A DNA stretch of 64,000 nt from NCBI GenBank assembly GCA_902728285.1, contig CACVBU010000389.1, positions 46,734 to 110,733 of the forward strand. Direction: 5' to 3'. Shown piece after piece: positions 35,801 to 46,452 of the stretch. A program made the translations under genes and the position numbers. The notes below the pieces were generated by a model. That model had not been told where the DNA came from, did no database searches, and worked only from the letters and a program-made list of their open reading frames with translations. The DNA comes from Clytia hemisphaerica. Its lineage: Eukaryota; Cnidaria; Hydrozoa; Leptothecata; Clytiidae. Position 1 is the stretch's first letter; each line of letters starts with the position of its first letter.

Positions 35801-38800
35801 TTACATTTTCGAGCTCCTCTTTTGAGCTCGATTTTCTCGTATTACGGTATTTTTCAACGACTAAGTTTACAAGTCTATCCCTTTTAGAAGAAGGAAGTTT
35901 TTTGTGTTTTTTGTTTCAAATTTTCCGCTTTTTTATTGCTTCATAGGTTCATTTCTGACAGAACATGGACGTTACAAGAGTGCATACATTGTTTTCGAGT
36001 GTGTGGAAATATCTGATTTGAATGGAAATATTGAACCAGCTATGTTATCCATGGCATTTGATATAGCTCTAAGGTTTGAACTTTTTTCAAAAGCACTTTT
36101 ATGCAAGGGCGTACAAACAAGGCAGCTAGCACAGGTGTCGCTTTTGGGTGTTAGTGAGATTAAGTACTCACATACCGTATTACTTCGAATAAGCGCCCCG
36201 AACGTTTATTAATGTTTTAGACTTTTAGGGGGGATGGGAGCGTTTATTTGATTTGGGCTTTTATTAAAAGTTTTCCTTCAAAGGAGGGGCATTTTTTTAG
36301 GGGGCGTTTACTCGAAATAATACGGTACACGGATACTTATCTTTTGGAAACAAAAGACTTGTTTAGTTCTTGTTGAGCAACGCTTCGTTATGGAAATGTG
36401 TTTGAGCGAGAAGTTTGAAAGCACTAAATCACTAAATCTTCACACGAGGGAGTTTATCACAATAATAATCTTCCTACTTTCTGATCATTGACGATATAAT
36501 TCATCGATTAATACCCCTCAGACTGTCTGATGTTTAATGATAAATAGTTTCTGCAATTTAATTTAAAAAAGATTTCTTGAGTTATTCATAATACTGTTCG
36601 GATATTTTTATTTTCAAGTTGGAAAAATATCTGCCTTGAAAAGCTAAGCTTTTGCCAGCTAAAACACATCAGTATAAAACATTCTTCTAATAACGTTGTG
36701 TAGACGTTGAGAAAACGTTTATCTTGATTCTTTCTAGGACATCACATGTGTTGACAGTGGATTGCAAATATAACGAAGCAAACAAAGCCATCTTGAATAC
36801 GTCTCTCTTACTCTCTTACATGCACAATTCAGGTTTACATCCGAATTGTGCATTGTTTTATACGACCTGCAGCATGTACATGTTTTCTCTATCACAGTAT
36901 GATAAGGTAATATCTCGACACAATATGATTTTTGATAACACTTGTATCGTAGTTCATCTCTCTCTAAGCAGTCGTAGCAAGAAGGTAGAACATCCAGCTT
37001 CAGTGCGCAAAATTGTTGGTCCGATTCGAAGTCAGGTCATGCCAAAGATTCCCAAAATCGTACTTGATGCCTCTCTGCTTGATGTTCAGTACCTCAAGAG
37101 ATGGAAAAAGGAGAGTGACGCCCTCACCTACCTTCGGGTAGACAGCTAGACCAAATTAGATTCTCCGTTCAAGGTCGTATTATCGAAGGTTGACTATTTA
37201 CTTATTTTATTGAGTTTTTTTTTTCTTTTTCCAGGCGTACAATTTGGCAGTACAAGCCGTCCAAGAAATCAGTTGTGATCTGAGTCCAAAAGTAATAATT
37301 TCTCACTAACCCAAAATTTAGAAATATTAAGTATTAAATTAAAACATTCTTCTAATGCACTGTGTTGGATTTCTCCACGGGAATAAGGCGGGTTCGTGGA
37401 GGTCAAAATTCTTGCAACGTTACAAATCATTTTCAGAAGCTCGTTTTGGGCTCAAACGAAGCGTATAACTAATTAGAATAAGATTCAGTCTAGGCAGATG
37501 TTTTTTCATTTTGAAATTTTGTGTAATTCGCAAAAATCCTCAATTTTGCGCTATTTTGATGACGTCATAAAAATTTAAAGTCAAATAACTTTTGATAGAA
37601 TCATCAAAATAATTTCAAACTTTCACCAGAGATGCATTTCAATGAAAATTTCCAAAAAATCTTCAAAAATTTTCAAAATCTTGATGACGTCAGCATTTTT
37701 TAAGGATTTTAGTTTTTTTGCCTAAAAAGTGATGACGTCATCAAATTTCATAAATTTTTTCATTTAATTCTGAAAACATTAATAATATGCATCTTTGGTC
37801 AACATTTGAAATTATTTTGATAATTGTATCAAAAGTTATTGGGATTTTAATTTTTATGACGTCATCAAAATAGCGCAAAATTGAGGATTTTTGCGAATTA
37901 CGCAAAATTTCAAAATGAAAAAACATCTGCCTAGACTGAATCCTATTCTACTTAGTCATACGCTTCGTTTGAGCCCAAAATGAGCTTCTGAAAATGATTT
38001 GTAACGTTGCAAGCATTTTGACCCCGCCTTAATCCCCTGGAGTTACAACTATTCAAATTAAACCTCAAAATTAGTATACCTCCTTCTATAAATTTGAACC
38101 CGTCTTTTTTGTCTATATCCAATTTTTCTCGATTTCAAGTATGTTCTTTCTTAAATTTTTCAATCAAAACAAAACTCTGAATGAGATTTTTTTCGTCACA
38201 CATGACAATTTATTCGTTATAGATTATAGTTGACACTCTACGGCAAGCATGCAAAGTCTGCATCATCAAAAGGATATTCTCACAAGCACACATCTACATC
38301 AACGAAGCTCTTAAGCTTGCAAAGTATGTACTCAAGCGAAAACTCCTGCTCTAAAATTATGGTTAATATTTGAGAAAATGGGGAATCCCTGTTATATTTT
38401 CAATTAAATTAGCATTTGTATGAATATGGGAAAATGATTTGAATTAATAAGTTCTCCCGTTTTCAGTAGTTTTTTGAACGCGGGCTCTTTTCCTACTTTT
38501 AATCCACATTTGACATTAAGTTGATAATGGTTTCAATCAACAGAAACTCGCCTACAGTTATCTCTCTATCCCTCAGGTAAGTTATGGCATATCTCAAAAA
38601 CTGAAAATTACCGTCATTTTTAGATCGCACTAGCCGACAGAAAATGACCAAAATATGACTGAACATGAAGGGTACTATGATGTAGTTTCTAACCTGATGT
38701 GTAACCTAACAAAAACTGATCATGACGTCATCCTTCATCTTAATCATTTGTTTGGTCATTTTCTTTCGACTAAAGTAATGCGTTCTTAAAATTATGATAA

Positions 38801-41800
38801 CTTAAGACATAACTTAAGTCTTGTTAACTGAAAAGTTACCAGGAAAATTACCAAGTAGAATAGAAGTGATAATCATGCTCTCCGCTTAATTCATATTTTC
38901 GACTGTTCTTTCCTGTCTAGATATTGGTTTGGAGAAGATCATCCAAAATATGCCGATTGTTTGGCTGATTATGGTTTTTATTTGATCAGTGTTGATTCAG
39001 TCACCGCTTCTGTTAAATTCTACGTGGTAAGTACACCTGTATGAAAAAATGAGTTCTCAATTTCAAATCTCAATACCATAAGGGAATTAATTTGGCTAGA
39101 GGTCAATTGTTTAAGTTGAATCTTAGCTAACACAAAACGTTAAAAAGTCATTCCTCTAACGTCAACTCCTACGTTAACCTATATACCGATGCTGTATCTT
39201 TTAATTTTGTTAATTTTGGTGTACGACGGAGTTAATCTTTAACGTCTAAGCCAAAACATTGCATTCGGAATTCCCATGGGCTGCTAGTATCCGCTTACGG
39301 AATTGTGCTTCTTATACTACATGCGCTTTTGTAGAGGTCTGCGATTCAGACCAGAATACGTCTGGTATTAAATGGATCTTCCATTATCGCCATTGGTTTT
39401 TCTTAGAACTTTAACGATCTTTTTAGTTAAGTTTCTGTTTTCTTTTAGATGGCACTTCAAATACGTCAATCACTGTTCGGTGACCGTAACCTTGTCACTT
39501 CAATGACGCACGAAGATTTAGCGTACGCTATATACGTACGTGATTACAGCATTGGGAACTTCGAAAGTGCCAGGTATGTATTAGCGAATACCTCACTAAA
39601 AACCGGGATTTTTCATCTCGTTTCTTAGTGAGTTCCACTTTGACGATTTTCGAAAAATAGAAGCCTTTCAAGTGCTTTGACGCAAATTCGATTTTTTCGC
39701 TCTGCAGGAGCTTCGAAATTTAAAAGTGACGTCAAAAAATCGAATGTTTAGAGCCCGAAAACCCGGGCTCAAAACATTCGAAAAAATCGCAAAGTGGAAT
39801 AGATGTTAATTGCGTAAAAAACGCGGGTGACGTCTAGTATAGGCCAGGTATGTATCAGTGTTCTCTATTGTTTTCTTATTGGGATAGTGCTTTCCTATGA
39901 TGGTAGAAGTCTGTCCAGTTTTAGAATTGACTATTCTGCTATGCTGTTTTCATTTTCGGTTGTTAACCACGAGATTCGAATGTTTTGAAATCGAAACGTT
40001 CGAAAATTCCACGTAAAATAGAAAATAACATGTCGGACTAAAGTAGTGTATTTTAAAACTTGACTAAATTTAAAACCCCATGTCTAAAGGTGTTCACAAT
40101 ATTTCAGACTTAACCTTTCTTCATCAAATTTGTAGAGGCCATGCGGAACAAGCACTAAAAACAATGGTTGAACTTTTACCAGAAGATCATCTCATGTTGT
40201 CATCCGTCAAAAGAGTTCAAGGTACGTTTAGGGAAATAATTTAACTGTTCTATAATTCCCGCGGTTCTGTATCTCTACCGCGAAAATCATTAGTACAATG
40301 ACAATGGACAACTTTGTTTCAAAATTTGGATAGAAATCCCAAAAACCGAAAGAAAATATTCCCAATGAGCCCCCTTCCCCCCCAAAAAAAAGATAACTAG
40401 CTTTAGATATTATTCCGATTGACTTGAAATATTTTAGTGTGCACTCAATATGAATTGGCATCTTTGGTAAAAATTTCGGCATCATTGATGACGTCAAAAT
40501 CTTAGCAAAATCTAACCTTGCCAAACACTTTCTGTTAAAATAATTTTTCCCTTTCGCTGCTGCTATCATGAACATAAATATACCTACACATCAAGGGTTG
40601 AAACTGCCAGAGATCATTTCAATTTGATATTTTATTGGTTCGGTGCACTGACCTTTATATACCCTGGACCAAGTTTCTCAATCCCGACCAAGCAAAATCT
40701 TTGATCGGAGTTTTTTTGAAAAGTGGTACCCTAATGGCGGCACTACTCAATAACGGTGTAAATGCATCGAGAGCGCTAGATCTACCTTCCGTGGAACCTC
40801 TAATTAGCGGACACATTCGGGGAAAGGGGTTAGTGTCCGCTAATTAGAAGTGTCCGCCTTTTAGAAACTTTTGATCTCGGAGCTCCAATTGTGAAATTAG
40901 GCCATCCCAGGGTGTCGTAAATACAAAATTGGGGTCTAAAGTACTTATCTGCAGACACTAGGCCATCAGAGCTCGAGCGACTGGCAAGAGGTTAAATCGA
41001 GGTGGTGGGTACGGACTTGAATTACCAGTGATTTATGATTTCTTTGGCCCATCTAAATTCGTTGAATGGGTCAAGGGAAAACTGGAAATTTGTAGAAATA
41101 ATTTGAATAATAAGACTAATAAGTGCTTGAAATAAAAATATCTAAATTTTTTTTTTTCGATTTTGGACGTCTGTGACCCGTTTGGTATTCAGTCCGCTAA
41201 TTGGAGAGCTAAAATAGGGGTTTTGGCCATTTCGTGCGAAAAAGTTTGTCCGCTAATTGAGTGTCCGCCTCTTAGAAGCTTTTTTATGAGGATTTGACTA
41301 GGAAACGGCCGGGGAAAATTAAATTGTCCGCTAATCAGAGGTATCCGCCTTTTAGAGTGTCCGTTAATTAGAGGTTTTACTGTATGATGTAGCGCCGTTA
41401 GACGTTAATTTTTAACACTGCAATGACTTCTTTACGGGGTACCAATTCAAAAAGAAATTGGATCAAAGATGGCGGATATAGCTTAGTCCAGGGATATATA
41501 AAGGTATGTGGTTTGGTCGAGTCTTGGTGTACAATTTATTTTATATTTCCAATTTTCATTTATAGCTCTGATACTGGAAGAGATTGCTCTAGATAGCGAC
41601 AACAAAGTTATGGAAGCTAGGCTTCTAGGCTGTGCAGAAAAATTACATCTTGATGCACTGAAGTTAGCTAAGTATGTCACAGTCGACGTTCTTTTGACGT
41701 CATTTCAGTGACTTCATTCTAACAATGATGTTTGTAATTTTTTTCCAAATCCAAACAGATGAGACTATCTAGTAAACCTTTAAATCTTTGAAGAAAATAT

Positions 41801-44276
41801 GAAATACAATACAATTGTATAAAACCTTAAAAATTCATTATAGGGCTAATTATACGGCATCGGCTTATAATCTTTACTAACTTTTGTGCAATGACTAGTG
41901 TAACAAGGGCTTAATAGGTGTACTTGACTTAAAAGTCCAATATGATATCAAACAAACTGCTTTTTTAATTCTCTAGACAAACTTTTGGTGAAGGAAACGT
42001 TCAGACTGCAAAACATTATGGAAATCTCGGTCGCCTGTATCAATCCATGAAAAGATTTAAGGTAGGTTTTTTAGTTCAATTTAATTCAATAGGGATTTTG
42101 AAGAATGACCATCAGATTGAGGGTCAAAATACCTACTTTTGTGCTCTGGTATCTAAGGAAGATGTCACCTTGTTACCCAACGGGCTATCTCTTGTCATTT
42201 AGATATCCTAGGGGGTAACTTTAAAAGGGGTTAGATCTTTGCGGGTTTTCGGCCTCATCTACGGAATCAAGTCACAAAAAAGAAAAAACCACAAAATAGT
42301 TTTATATCAAATTCAAAAATACTTAAAATTAACGTATTGCGAAATCTAAAAATTCACAAAATCAACCTCCTTAAAAGTATCCCCTTGATTAAGCATTTTT
42401 CAGAGGGTCCAATTTTAAAGACTAAAATTTCCTCTTCACGATTGAGACTTCCCTTTCACAAATTCCTCATCAAGAGAATTTCTTACGTTATTTTCTTACA
42501 GGAAGCAGAAGTCAATCATGTCAATGCTATCGAAATCAAAGAAAAACTACTAGGGAAGGAGGTTAGTCATAGTTTAGACGACCAACTTTCTACCATGTCT
42601 ATTCTGATTGTTAAAGAAGGCAAATACTTGGCAGAAAGTTGGCCTTAATCTTGAAGGAAGTCATTGCATTGCCGTCAAAAGTAATACATTGATCTGAGAC
42701 AGCTAACTTTCTCTACCTACTTTAAATCGAAATTTGAATAAGTAGGCCAAAAAGTGGACCTTCTAAACTAGAGCTTAGAATAGACTTTTCTTGAAAACTC
42801 TTGAAAGTTGGTATTGGTAAATCTTAACTGCAGTTTGAAAGCAATGTAGATATTTCTTAACTTTCTTTTCCATATTAAAGCACTACGAAGTCGCACTCTC
42901 CATTGGACACTTGGCATCGCTTTATAATTATGACATGAAACGTTACGATTTAGCTGAACCACTTTATTTGAGATCCATTGATATTGGTAAGTCCCACACG
43001 CGCATGCGTCTATGCATGATTATACTTTTCACGATCACCTTCTTTTGAAGAGGTCCAACTTTGTATGACATGCTTGCTTGTTGAAGCTTTTCTTTTAGAA
43101 TTTCGAAATTTATCAGCTTTACACCATATATATCTTATATAAAGATAGAGCTACTGTGTATTTCCCAAGCAACGGCAGGTGAAGCAAAATAACGCGCCAT
43201 CTTTGCTGAAAGTAGGTCACAGTAGGTAATTTTTTCAACCAAGCAAAAAAACCTGAACAGCGCGAAACGTAGCAACGAGGCGAAAGATAGATCTTGATCA
43301 ATCAAATTACCGGCACCGAACTATGGTCTACTAATCAAAGATGGCGGATTATTTTGATTCAAATAGGGACGGAGTAGCTCTGTCTAGTGTTTTATATAAG
43401 ATATGTGCTTTACACTCTTAGAATATCGCTTCTTTTTGTTATGGATTTTAGTTCGCCCCCTTTTGCCTCCCATCATACTTTAAACTATTGGTATTAGAAC
43501 GTTGTCTTAACGTTTTTCTGCCAGTTTGGTTTAAAACCTAAGCAATCCTGAATTTTTATTCACTTTTAGGACGAAAGTTGTTTGGCGTTTGGTACAGTGG
43601 ATTGGAATATGATTATCGTGGTTTGGCGCATCTTTATGAAAAGACTAGTATGAACAATTTCTCTTAAAAGATAATTCTATTAACTGCATAGGTGGAAAGC
43701 TGTAATTTTTCTATAATCGCGGTGAAAAACTGACATTGTTCATAGATTGCAACTTTTTATCGTGAATCTACCCAAGAAGTAACAGTGAATTTTGAATGAA
43801 ATGAAACAGTGAAATGAATAATTTCTATTTGGCCTTAGACTACCCTCCATTTGCCTATGATAAAGGTTATACTAAAGTCTGTCTCAAAAGTCTATGAACA
43901 CTTAACTTATTTTTAAAGAAAGATAATCTTTTACATTATTCTTCCTTGAAAATATCTTTCCAACGGAGTATAATTTTATAATAAAGCACCTATGTTGGTG
44001 CTGAGAAAATATAAAAAAGTGAAGTACCAACATATTTTTGAGACTTCATGTAGGTTAATTTTTCATTTTCTTGTGTATGTTACAGACCAACATCAGCAGT
44101 CATCAACTTACCACATGGCTTTACATGATTGGATGGAAGAAAGACGCAACAAAGTATTCAAACAACCCACAAAGTTAGACATTGAAATGGACAGAGATAC
44201 CAACATCAAAACAGTCTTATCTAACATCAAGAAAAATGCTTCTTATGGGTCTGGCTCCTCTGGAAGCAATACCTAG
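26863..44276 (+). CDS. APPBP2: amyloid protein-binding protein 2 (APPBP2) orthologue
   Basis: Sixteen coding exons join in frame at GT-AG sites: 26863-27027, 27220-27308, 29333-29505, 35947-36073, 36738-36906, 37235-37291, 38223-38323, 38921-39026, 39449-39573, 40136-40221, 41566-41671, 41977-42061, 42502-42561, 42881-42986, 43570-43647 and 44086-44276. They give 607 residues, close to the 585 of human APPBP2. Family blocks in order include LEWVP near the start, KYNEANKA, VDTLRQACK, HPKYADCLADYGFYL, HEDLAY, LPEDH-x-x-L-SS-KRV, TAKHYGNLGRLYQSM, VALSIGHLASLYNYDM, GLEYDYRGL and YH-x-x-LHDW. The protein is built of TPR-like helical repeats. In mammals it binds APP's basolateral sorting signal and is a substrate receptor for a CUL2 E3 ligase. 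The C-terminal tail is Ser/Gly-rich. The initiating exon is not found. The introns are full of repeats, but none interrupts a coding exon. Confidence 0.95.
27649..29281. mobile_element. GGACCTACC-ended element II in an APPBP2 intron
   Basis: It has the same termini as the element at 25,063. The microsatellite site just inside the left end holds (GTTA)n instead of (GTCC)n. Most of the length is a three-copy tandem array (27,805-29,240). It lies wholly between the APPBP2 exons ending at 27,308 and starting at 29,333. Confidence 0.6.
27805..29240. repeat. three tandem copies of a 478-bp unit
   Basis: GATTTTCGAAAAAAAA followed by TTTCCGGCCGGTAGAACCGG recurs at about 27,810, 28,288 and 28,766. 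The copies differ at only a few positions, mostly in A/T homopolymers. The repeated 60-74 codon open frames on both strands are copies of one another and show no domain, so they are not called as genes. Inverted CCGG-containing words could fold the unit. Confidence 0.85.
29640..29885. mobile_element. Tc1/mariner-like MITE, CAGGGTGTCCCG ends
   Basis: The inverted repeats CAGGGTGTCCCGAAAAAAAG and its inverse cover about 28 bases at each end, with CAGGG-type termini next to TA on the left. At 246 bp it has no transposase frame. It lies in the APPBP2 intron containing the copia element. Confidence 0.75.
29934..30369. mobile_element. Tc1/mariner-like MITE, CAGGGTGTCCCT ends
   Basis: The inverted repeats are CAGGGTGTCCCTAATAAAAG continuing through GTATCGAGTTTGAAC, flanked by TA at 29,932 and 30,370. 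It is related to the copy at 29,640 by the first 11 bases and the GTATCGAGT block, yet differs inside. At 436 bp it is non-autonomous. Confidence 0.8.
30981..31462 (+). repeat. 5' long terminal repeat of the copia element
   Basis: This 482-bp LTR starts TGTTAAATAATTAATGAG and ends AAAAACTTTAACA, immediately before the primer-binding site. TATATA at about 31,132 may be its promoter. The first ~145 bp and last ~22 bp match the 3' LTR. The middle ~315 bp, which includes most of an 87-codon open frame starting at 31,243, has no counterpart there. Confidence 0.85.
31463..31476 (+). other. primer-binding site for a half-tRNA primer
   Basis: GGTTATGGGCCCAG directly follows the LTR. It is complementary to the anticodon-stem region of initiator tRNA-Met, as in Drosophila copia, where an internal tRNA fragment primes minus-strand synthesis. 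Confidence 0.85.
31575..35508 (+). pseudogene. copia gag-pol, frame-disrupted
   Basis: Gag starts at 31,575 and is stopped by a TGA near 31,710; the frame is partly restored by nearby shifts. Recognisable parts in order are a CCHC knuckle (CHYCHEKNHFARDC, about 32,252), protease DSGAS (about 32,413), the gag-pre-integrase His region ending in a frameshift near 32,840, integrase with HSDVCGP, RTDNGG and NGVSERMN for the D,D,E triad (with a frameshift near 33,215), reverse transcriptase with QMDVKTAFLNG, and RNase H with ADADW, TEAEY and YEDNQGA. Further breaks are a TAA near 34,148, a shift near 34,350 and a TGA near 34,789. The usual YVDD box reads YVYG, so the polymerase site is lost as well. 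Confidence 0.92.
35581..35589 (+). other. polypurine tract of the copia element
   Basis: AAGTGGGAG lies directly before the 3' LTR, the position and composition expected for the plus-strand primer. Confidence 0.8.
35590..35756 (+). repeat. 3' long terminal repeat, internally shortened
   Basis: It starts TGTTAAATATTTAATGAG and ends AAAAACTGTAACA, only 167 bp against 482 in the 5' copy. The break follows CTTCCTGAAG. The matching parts differ at several positions, so the insertion is not recent. Confidence 0.85.
36173..36327. mobile_element. small MITE with TACCGTATTA ends
   Basis: TACCGTATTACTTCGAATAA and GCGCCCC at the left are mirrored at the right by GGGGGCGTTTACTCGAAATA and ATACGGTA. The 155-bp element is near-palindromic and non-coding, within an APPBP2 intron. 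Confidence 0.7.
37375..38040. mobile_element. large foldback MITE rich in TGACGTCA
   Basis: The arms start near AATAAGGCGGG and share GCAACGTTACAAATCATTTT and CAGAAGCTC in inverse. The pairing extends through GAAAAAACATCTGCCTAG and AATTTTGCGCTATTTTGATG to the centre. The ~665-bp element can fold nearly end to end. TGACGTCA occurs several times in both arms. No coding frame. It sits in the APPBP2 intron between 37,291 and 38,223. Confidence 0.8.
39582..39841. mobile_element. 260-bp insertion duplicating an APPBP2 splice donor
   Basis: The 13-bp sequence GCCAGGTATGTAT occurs at 39,569-39,581, spanning the exon end and donor, and again at 39,842-39,854. The 260 bases between contain AATCGAATGTTT/AAACATTCGA inverted words and one TGACGTCA. 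Its superfamily is unknown. Target duplications of this length are more typical of retroposed sequence than of DNA transposons. Confidence 0.6.
40795..41383. mobile_element. MITE with iterated GTCCGCTAATTAGAG words
   Basis: The right end reads CAGTAAAACCTCTAATTA in inverse beside TA (41,384), and the left end CCTTCCGTGGAACCTCTAAT is similar. The interior repeats GTCCGCTAATTAGAG and GTCCGCCTTTTAGA about six times. The termini resemble pogo/Tc1-type MITEs. It lies in the APPBP2 intron between 40,221 and 41,566. Confidence 0.65.
43127..43405. mobile_element. MITE with ATATCTTATATAAA ends
   Basis: ATATCTTATATAAAGATAGA followed by GCTAC at the left is mirrored by GTAGCTCTGTCTAGTG and TTTATATAAGATAT at the right. 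The ~279-bp interior contains GCGCCATCTTTG and CAAAGATGGCGG in inverted orientation. No coding frame; within an APPBP2 intron. Confidence 0.65.
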
Positions 44277-45482
44277 TGCAAGTTGTACTTTTTGAGTCTT
44301 TATCTCTGATTCAACTTTTGGAGGAAAATAGGTTATGGACGTTGAAAGAATGTGCTTATTGGACCTGTATGCCTGGTTTCACCATAAATGATAGCTCGGT
44401 TATATAAATGTCCCATGGCTGTCTAGCTCCTCTGGATACAAGAGCTAATCTTTAACAATGTTTGAAGACTGAGCGTTATTATGTGCTTGGCTCTTCTGTA
44501 AGCCTTGAAGCAAAGCTAATCTATATCAATCTTGAAATATTGTGCTTATTGGCTTCGGTTCTGGATAATTTCCATATGTTGAGTTGCCTGGTTTGTGAAT
44601 TCTATTTCTAAAATACAATTCTCTTTGAATACATCTGGAATTTGTTAGCTTGGACCGGTTTGATGATGGCTTGATATAATCGCACTTGCGGTCAGATACC
44701 CATTTCGTGATCTTCACCAATCGATAGAGTTTATCACGGAACAACTCCATTAAAAATGGTAACTTCACCGTGAATGAACTTTTGAATCGATCATATATTT
44801 TTTATAGTATCAAATAGTAAAACCGCTTCTTCTTCGAAATTGGCCTTATTTACGCTTGGTAATTTGTTTAGCACAGAGAGTAATCCTGTACGCTCTTTAT
44901 TTTCATAAGAATAATTTTATGTTGGCAGTGAGGCTAAAAGATGCCAAAGGGAGAACATTTTAAGAACGACCCTGATCTGCAAATTATTAGAATAATTTTT
45001 AAGGGCAAAATTAAGAATATGAGTGCATAGAATTCCTCAATCTTGCAGAATAAAAGGAGAATGAGAACAATTTTAGGCTAAAATTGCTAAAAACTAAGAA
45101 TAGGAACAAATGGTCAAAAGGATTTTAAAATGGTCGAAAAGAAGAGGTTTTACGGCGTTTATTTGTTGGCTTGTTTACATATTTCTTGTTGTTTATTTGT
45201 TTATTTGTAAAAAAATTGTGTCTTGTAATATTCTGTATTTTATACATTTGCGTTTGTTTATTAGAATATTTTGGTAAGGTTCGCGTTAAAAAGTATTTAT
45301 TTAGATATATAGGGTTTTTACAGAGACTTTATAGTAGATCTATGGTATGTCTCTTTTTTCCCAAGGATTTAGAAAATTTCTTTTTTTTATACTGTAATAA
45401 TATTTTTCATTTTCTAAACACATAAATTTTATCAATTTGATATGTTTGATTCTGAACCTCACAGTAGTATAAACGTGTCTAA
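44277..45482 (+). other. APPBP2 3' UTR and spacer
   Basis: Degenerate GGCTCYTCTG words near 44,249, 44,422 and 44,490 suggest a decayed ~70-170 bp tandem repeat. A possible AATAAA lies at 45,049-45,054, about 770 bases past the stop. No other gene is seen. Confidence 0.4.
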
Positions 45483-45780
45483 AGGCTTGGGGACACGAGA
45501 AGTTTTTTTTCGCGTTAGTGCAATGCAACATGCTCCATCCCACCAACACAAGAAAAAAGTGTGTGTCTACATGGTTTTACCCAAAAGACACGCTAAATTT
45601 GTCCCTGGGACAATGGAGCAAAATTGATTCGAATCATTGTCCCAGAGACAAAAGTGAGATTTCACTTTTATTGGTAGAAGGAAAAATGGAGTGGAGACAT
45701 GAGAAAGCGTTTCAGGTTGGTGGGATGGAGCATGTTGCATTGCACCAACGCGACAAAAAACTTCTCGTGTCCCCAAGCCT
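45483..45780. mobile_element. PIF/Harbinger-like foldback MITE
   Basis: The arms AGGCTTGGGGACACGAGAAG continue as an almost perfect hairpin through ATGCAACATGCTCCATCCCA to a central TTGATTCGAATCA. The 3-bp duplication TAA flanks it at 45,480-45,482 and 45,781-45,783. A TWA-type duplication and short size fit PIF/Harbinger MITEs. Open frames on both strands are explained by the palindrome. Confidence 0.8.
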
Positions 45781-46032
45781 TAAATCATAAAAATGTTTTG
45801 TTGGTAGAATGATGAAAGTCTAGAAAAGAAAAAAAACTTTTACTACTTCTTGCTGATGCACGTGAAACGTTCAAGTGAAAGTAATAACTGTTGAAAGTAT
45901 TTTGTTTCGTTGACGTAGGTTTCGAAGCAACTTGAAATGTTGTAAAAATGAACTTAAAACACCAAACGGTGAAAAATACATTGCTTTCACGTTGATATAT
46001 ACACTTCAAGGATTTCCAAGGATTGTTTTACC

Positions 46033-46444
46033 CCCGGTGGGGGTACTTAGGCAAAAATGCATGATAGGTATGTGCGGACGGTAAGGGTCGGTTTTTTCAC
46101 CTTTCAAAGTCTCTCTAAGGGTCGGAAAAATCAGAAAGTTTTAAATTAGTCTCTCTAAGCCACGGAAATTTTTTTTCAGAATTTTTAGGAAATTTTTTGA
46201 TTTCCAGAGAAAAAATTGTAATAAAGTCTTTCTAGGGGTACGACTTTTTACAAAAATCAAAAAAAAAATTGTAATAAAGTCTCTCTAAGGGTATGACTTT
46301 TTTCAAAAATCGAAAAAAAAAAATCAGAAAGTCTCTCTGAGGGTTACCTTTTCAGCAAAAATCAGTCTCTCTAAGGGTTGGTTTTCGGAGGTCCCGTCCG
46401 CACATACCCCTCATTTGCCAACCCTAGTACCCCCCCCCCCTGGA
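46033..46444. mobile_element. G-run-bounded element, AGTCTCTCTAAGGGT words
   Basis: It starts CCCGGTGGGGGTACTTAGGC and ends in ACCCTAGTACCCCCC and further Cs. Imperfect flanking copies are GTTTTACC (46,025) and GTTTTTCC (46,445). The interior repeats AGTCTCTCTAAGGGT about seven times. It is the same subfamily as 9,899 in reverse. Confidence 0.8.
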
Positions 46445-46452
46445 GTTTTTCC

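Noticed and set aside
45442-45790. Open frames near 45,500 that seem related on both strands
   Set aside because: The region is a near-perfect hairpin MITE, so mirrored frames are expected.
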